DNA of 6,329 nt, taken from contig VGIZ01000040.1 in the NCBI GenBank assembly GCA_016867675.1, positions 1 through 6,329 on the forward strand, given 5' to 3'. Source of the DNA: Candidatus Aenigmatarchaeota archaeon. Lineage in GTDB: Archaea; Aenigmatarchaeota; Aenigmatarchaeia; QMZP01. Position 1 is the first letter of the stretch, and the number at the start of each line of letters is the position of its first letter. The notes beneath the pieces were generated by a model, which saw nothing but the letters and a program-made list of their open reading frames with translations, was not told where the DNA came from and ran no database searches. This document shows, piece after piece, positions 5,399-6,329 of this stretch. The position numbers were made by a program, and so were the translations under genes.

Positions 5399-6214
5399 TC
5401 AGGCATTCAGAAGCTCCAGCACATCCCTGTGCGTGATAATGCCCATGAGCTCGTTTTCCTCAACGACAGGAAGGCAGCCGTAGCCCGACCTCATCTTGTC
5501 TATGGCGACCGCGAGGTCGTCCTCGGGGCTGACGGTGACGACGTTCGCGTTCATGACCTGCGTCACAGGCAGCGTCTGTGCCTTGAGGTCGTGCAGAGCG
5601 TTCTTGGATTTCAGGAAGGAGATTATGTCGTATGGCGTGACGATGCCCAGCAGCACGCCCTTGGTCGCGACAGGCAGCCGCCTGTATCGGGTGCGCACCA
5701 TGATGCTGGCGACGTCGGCGACGGACATGTGCTCCCTGGCTATCATTGGCTTGGCGACCATCGCGTCGCGGACTGGTATGCCTGTCCTTCCCCTGACCCT
5801 GTGCACGAAGCTGGACTCGGAGACAAGGCCCGAGAACTTTGTCCCGACCAGCAGCGGGCAGGAGTCAAGGTTGCGCTTCTTCATGCCTGCAAGAACCTTT
5901 GACACCGAGTGCTTGGGCGTGACAGCCTCGGCGTCCGTTTCCATTATGGCCTGGGCCTTCGTGTTGAACCTGCCTGAAAGGAACTTGGAATACTTCGCAC
6001 CGCCGCCGAGGAAGTCCAGCACGTCAATGGCCTTTATCATGCCGTGGTAATGCATCTTCTCGTCGGTGACAGGAATCCTGTTGTGCCCTTCCAGCACGCT
6101 CTGGATGACCTCGGCGGCCTTGCTGCCGAGCAGGTGCGTCCTGATGTCCTGATGGGCTATGTTCGTGACAGGGTGTTCGGGGTCAACAAACCTTGAGAAG
6201 TCGATCATCCGCAT
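5399..6214 (-). CDS. Four-CBS-domain protein (two Bateman modules)
   Basis: A 271-residue protein from ATG 6214, made almost wholly of four CBS domains with no catalytic or membrane domain: about residues 18-69, 87-141, 147-203 and 216-271. Paired CBS domains (Bateman modules) usually bind adenine nucleotides or S-adenosyl compounds and act as energy or ligand sensors. The ribose-contacting G-h-h-T-x-x-D motif is intact in the third (GIVTPYD, T193, D196) and fourth (GIITHRD, T261, D264) domains. It is altered in the first (GMIKAID, Lys for Thr) and second (GLVSESS, Ser for Asp), so only the C-terminal pair is likely to bind a nucleotide in the standard way. The frame extends to a GTG at 6229 and another ATG lies at 6208. 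ATG 6214 fits a short or absent leader from the TATA-like element at 6244-6251. The partner protein is unknown; the secreted protein gene follows after 45 bp. Confidence 0.92.
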   Translation of the reverse strand: MRMIDFSRFVDPEHPVTNIAHQDIRTHLLGSKAAEVIQSVLEGHNRIPVTDEKMHYHGMIKAIDVLDFLGGGAKYSKFLSGRFNTKAQAIMETDAEAVTPKHSVSKVLAGMKKRNLDSCPLLVGTKFSGLVSESSFVHRVRGRTGIPVRDAMVAKPMIAREHMSVADVASIMVRTRYRRLPVATKGVLLGIVTPYDIISFLKSKNALHDLKAQTLPVTQVMNANVVTVSPEDDLAVAIDKMRSGYGCLPVVEENELMGIITHRDVLELLNA

Positions 6215-6243
6215 CCAACCACAACACACTCTTGTCAGGAAAG

Positions 6244-6251
6244 TTTATATA
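6244..6251 (+). promoter_or_regulatory. TATA box TTTATATA in divergent promoter
   Basis: TTTATATA, preceded by the purine-rich GGAAAG typical of an archaeal BRE, fits a plus-strand promoter. A start near 6274 would leave about 9 nt before the ATG at 6283, where no Shine-Dalgarno site exists, suggesting a near-leaderless mRNA. The complement reads TATATAAA and is also well placed for a minus-strand start near 6222, 8 nt before the CBS gene ATG at 6214. One element may thus serve both directions. Confidence 0.6.
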
Positions 6252-6278
6252 CAATATTAATGCCCCTTGTCCAATATT
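6252..6278. repeat. CAATATT direct repeats downstream of TATA box
   Basis: CAATATT occurs at 6252-6258 and 6272-6278, exactly 20 bp apart, about two helical turns. The core AATATT is self-complementary. The second copy covers the expected start site of the right-edge gene, so the pair could be a regulator site. In AT-rich spacer DNA it could also be chance. Confidence 0.35.
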
Positions 6279-6282
6279 CTAC

Positions 6283-6329
6283 ATGCAGCAGACAACGAAG
6301 CGCCTGCTTTCGCAGGTTCTTGAGAGGAC
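6283..6329 (+). CDS. Unrecognised protein, first 15 codons (runs off right edge)
   Basis: An ATG at 6283 opens a frame reading MQQTTKRLLSQVLER to the window end without a stop. The upstream BRE/TATA element at the right distance and the switch from AT-rich spacer to balanced coding-like sequence support a real gene. There is no Shine-Dalgarno site, consistent with a near-leaderless transcript. The short helical-looking start allows no family call. Confidence 0.6.
   Translation, partial: MQQTTKRLLSQVLER

Noticed and set aside
5363..5902. Plus-strand open frame of 179 codons opposite the CBS gene
   Set aside because: It mirrors the codon structure of the CBS gene; no promoter, Shine-Dalgarno site or recognisable motif, while the minus frame has four CBS domains.

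Overview
The window looks archaeal. It carries an archaeal-type DnaG (the TOPRIM protein of the primase/exosome, not the bacterial zinc-finger primase). Spacers hold TATA boxes of the TTTATATA kind, and some genes have Shine-Dalgarno sites while others appear leaderless. Most of the sequence is GC-rich (one sampled dnaG line is about 62% GC). The secreted Cys-rich protein and compact layout would fit a euryarchaeal or DPANN-type genome, but the lineage cannot be fixed from this sequence.

Layout, left to right. A minus-strand gene of unknown function (1-333) runs off the left edge and is less GC-rich (about 43% by hand count). It lies 41 bp downstream of dnaG (375-1754, minus). dnaG overlaps by 71 bp the end of a second, smaller TOPRIM-domain gene (1684-2208, minus). 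These three probably form one transcription unit: small TOPRIM protein, DnaG, unknown protein. A short divergent promoter region (about 2209-2273) holds a TATA box and a 23-bp inverted repeat. It separates this unit from a plus-strand gene (2274-2711) for a small, probably membrane-anchored protein with a helix-turn-helix-like tail. That gene ends tail-to-tail, with a 25-bp overlap, against a long minus-strand gene (2687-5353) for an 888-residue exported protein with a cysteine-rich N-terminal half, a duplicated Cys motif and a C-terminal thrombospondin type 3 Ca-binding repeat. Upstream of it, 45 bp away on the same strand, is a protein made of four CBS domains (5399-6214). A second divergent promoter with one TATA-like element follows, then the first 15 codons of a plus-strand gene at the right edge.

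The most unusual signal is inside the small TOPRIM gene. TTTAAA-centred motifs recur at 2033, 2071 and 2108, and the middle one lies in a perfect 22-bp palindrome. The outer two are exactly 75 bp apart, and removing those 75 bp leaves a protein that reads like a normal member of the family. This suggests an in-frame palindromic insertion or expansion within a conserved domain. No RNA genes, CRISPR arrays, transposases or defence systems were seen, and no stretch over 300 bp lacks a gene.
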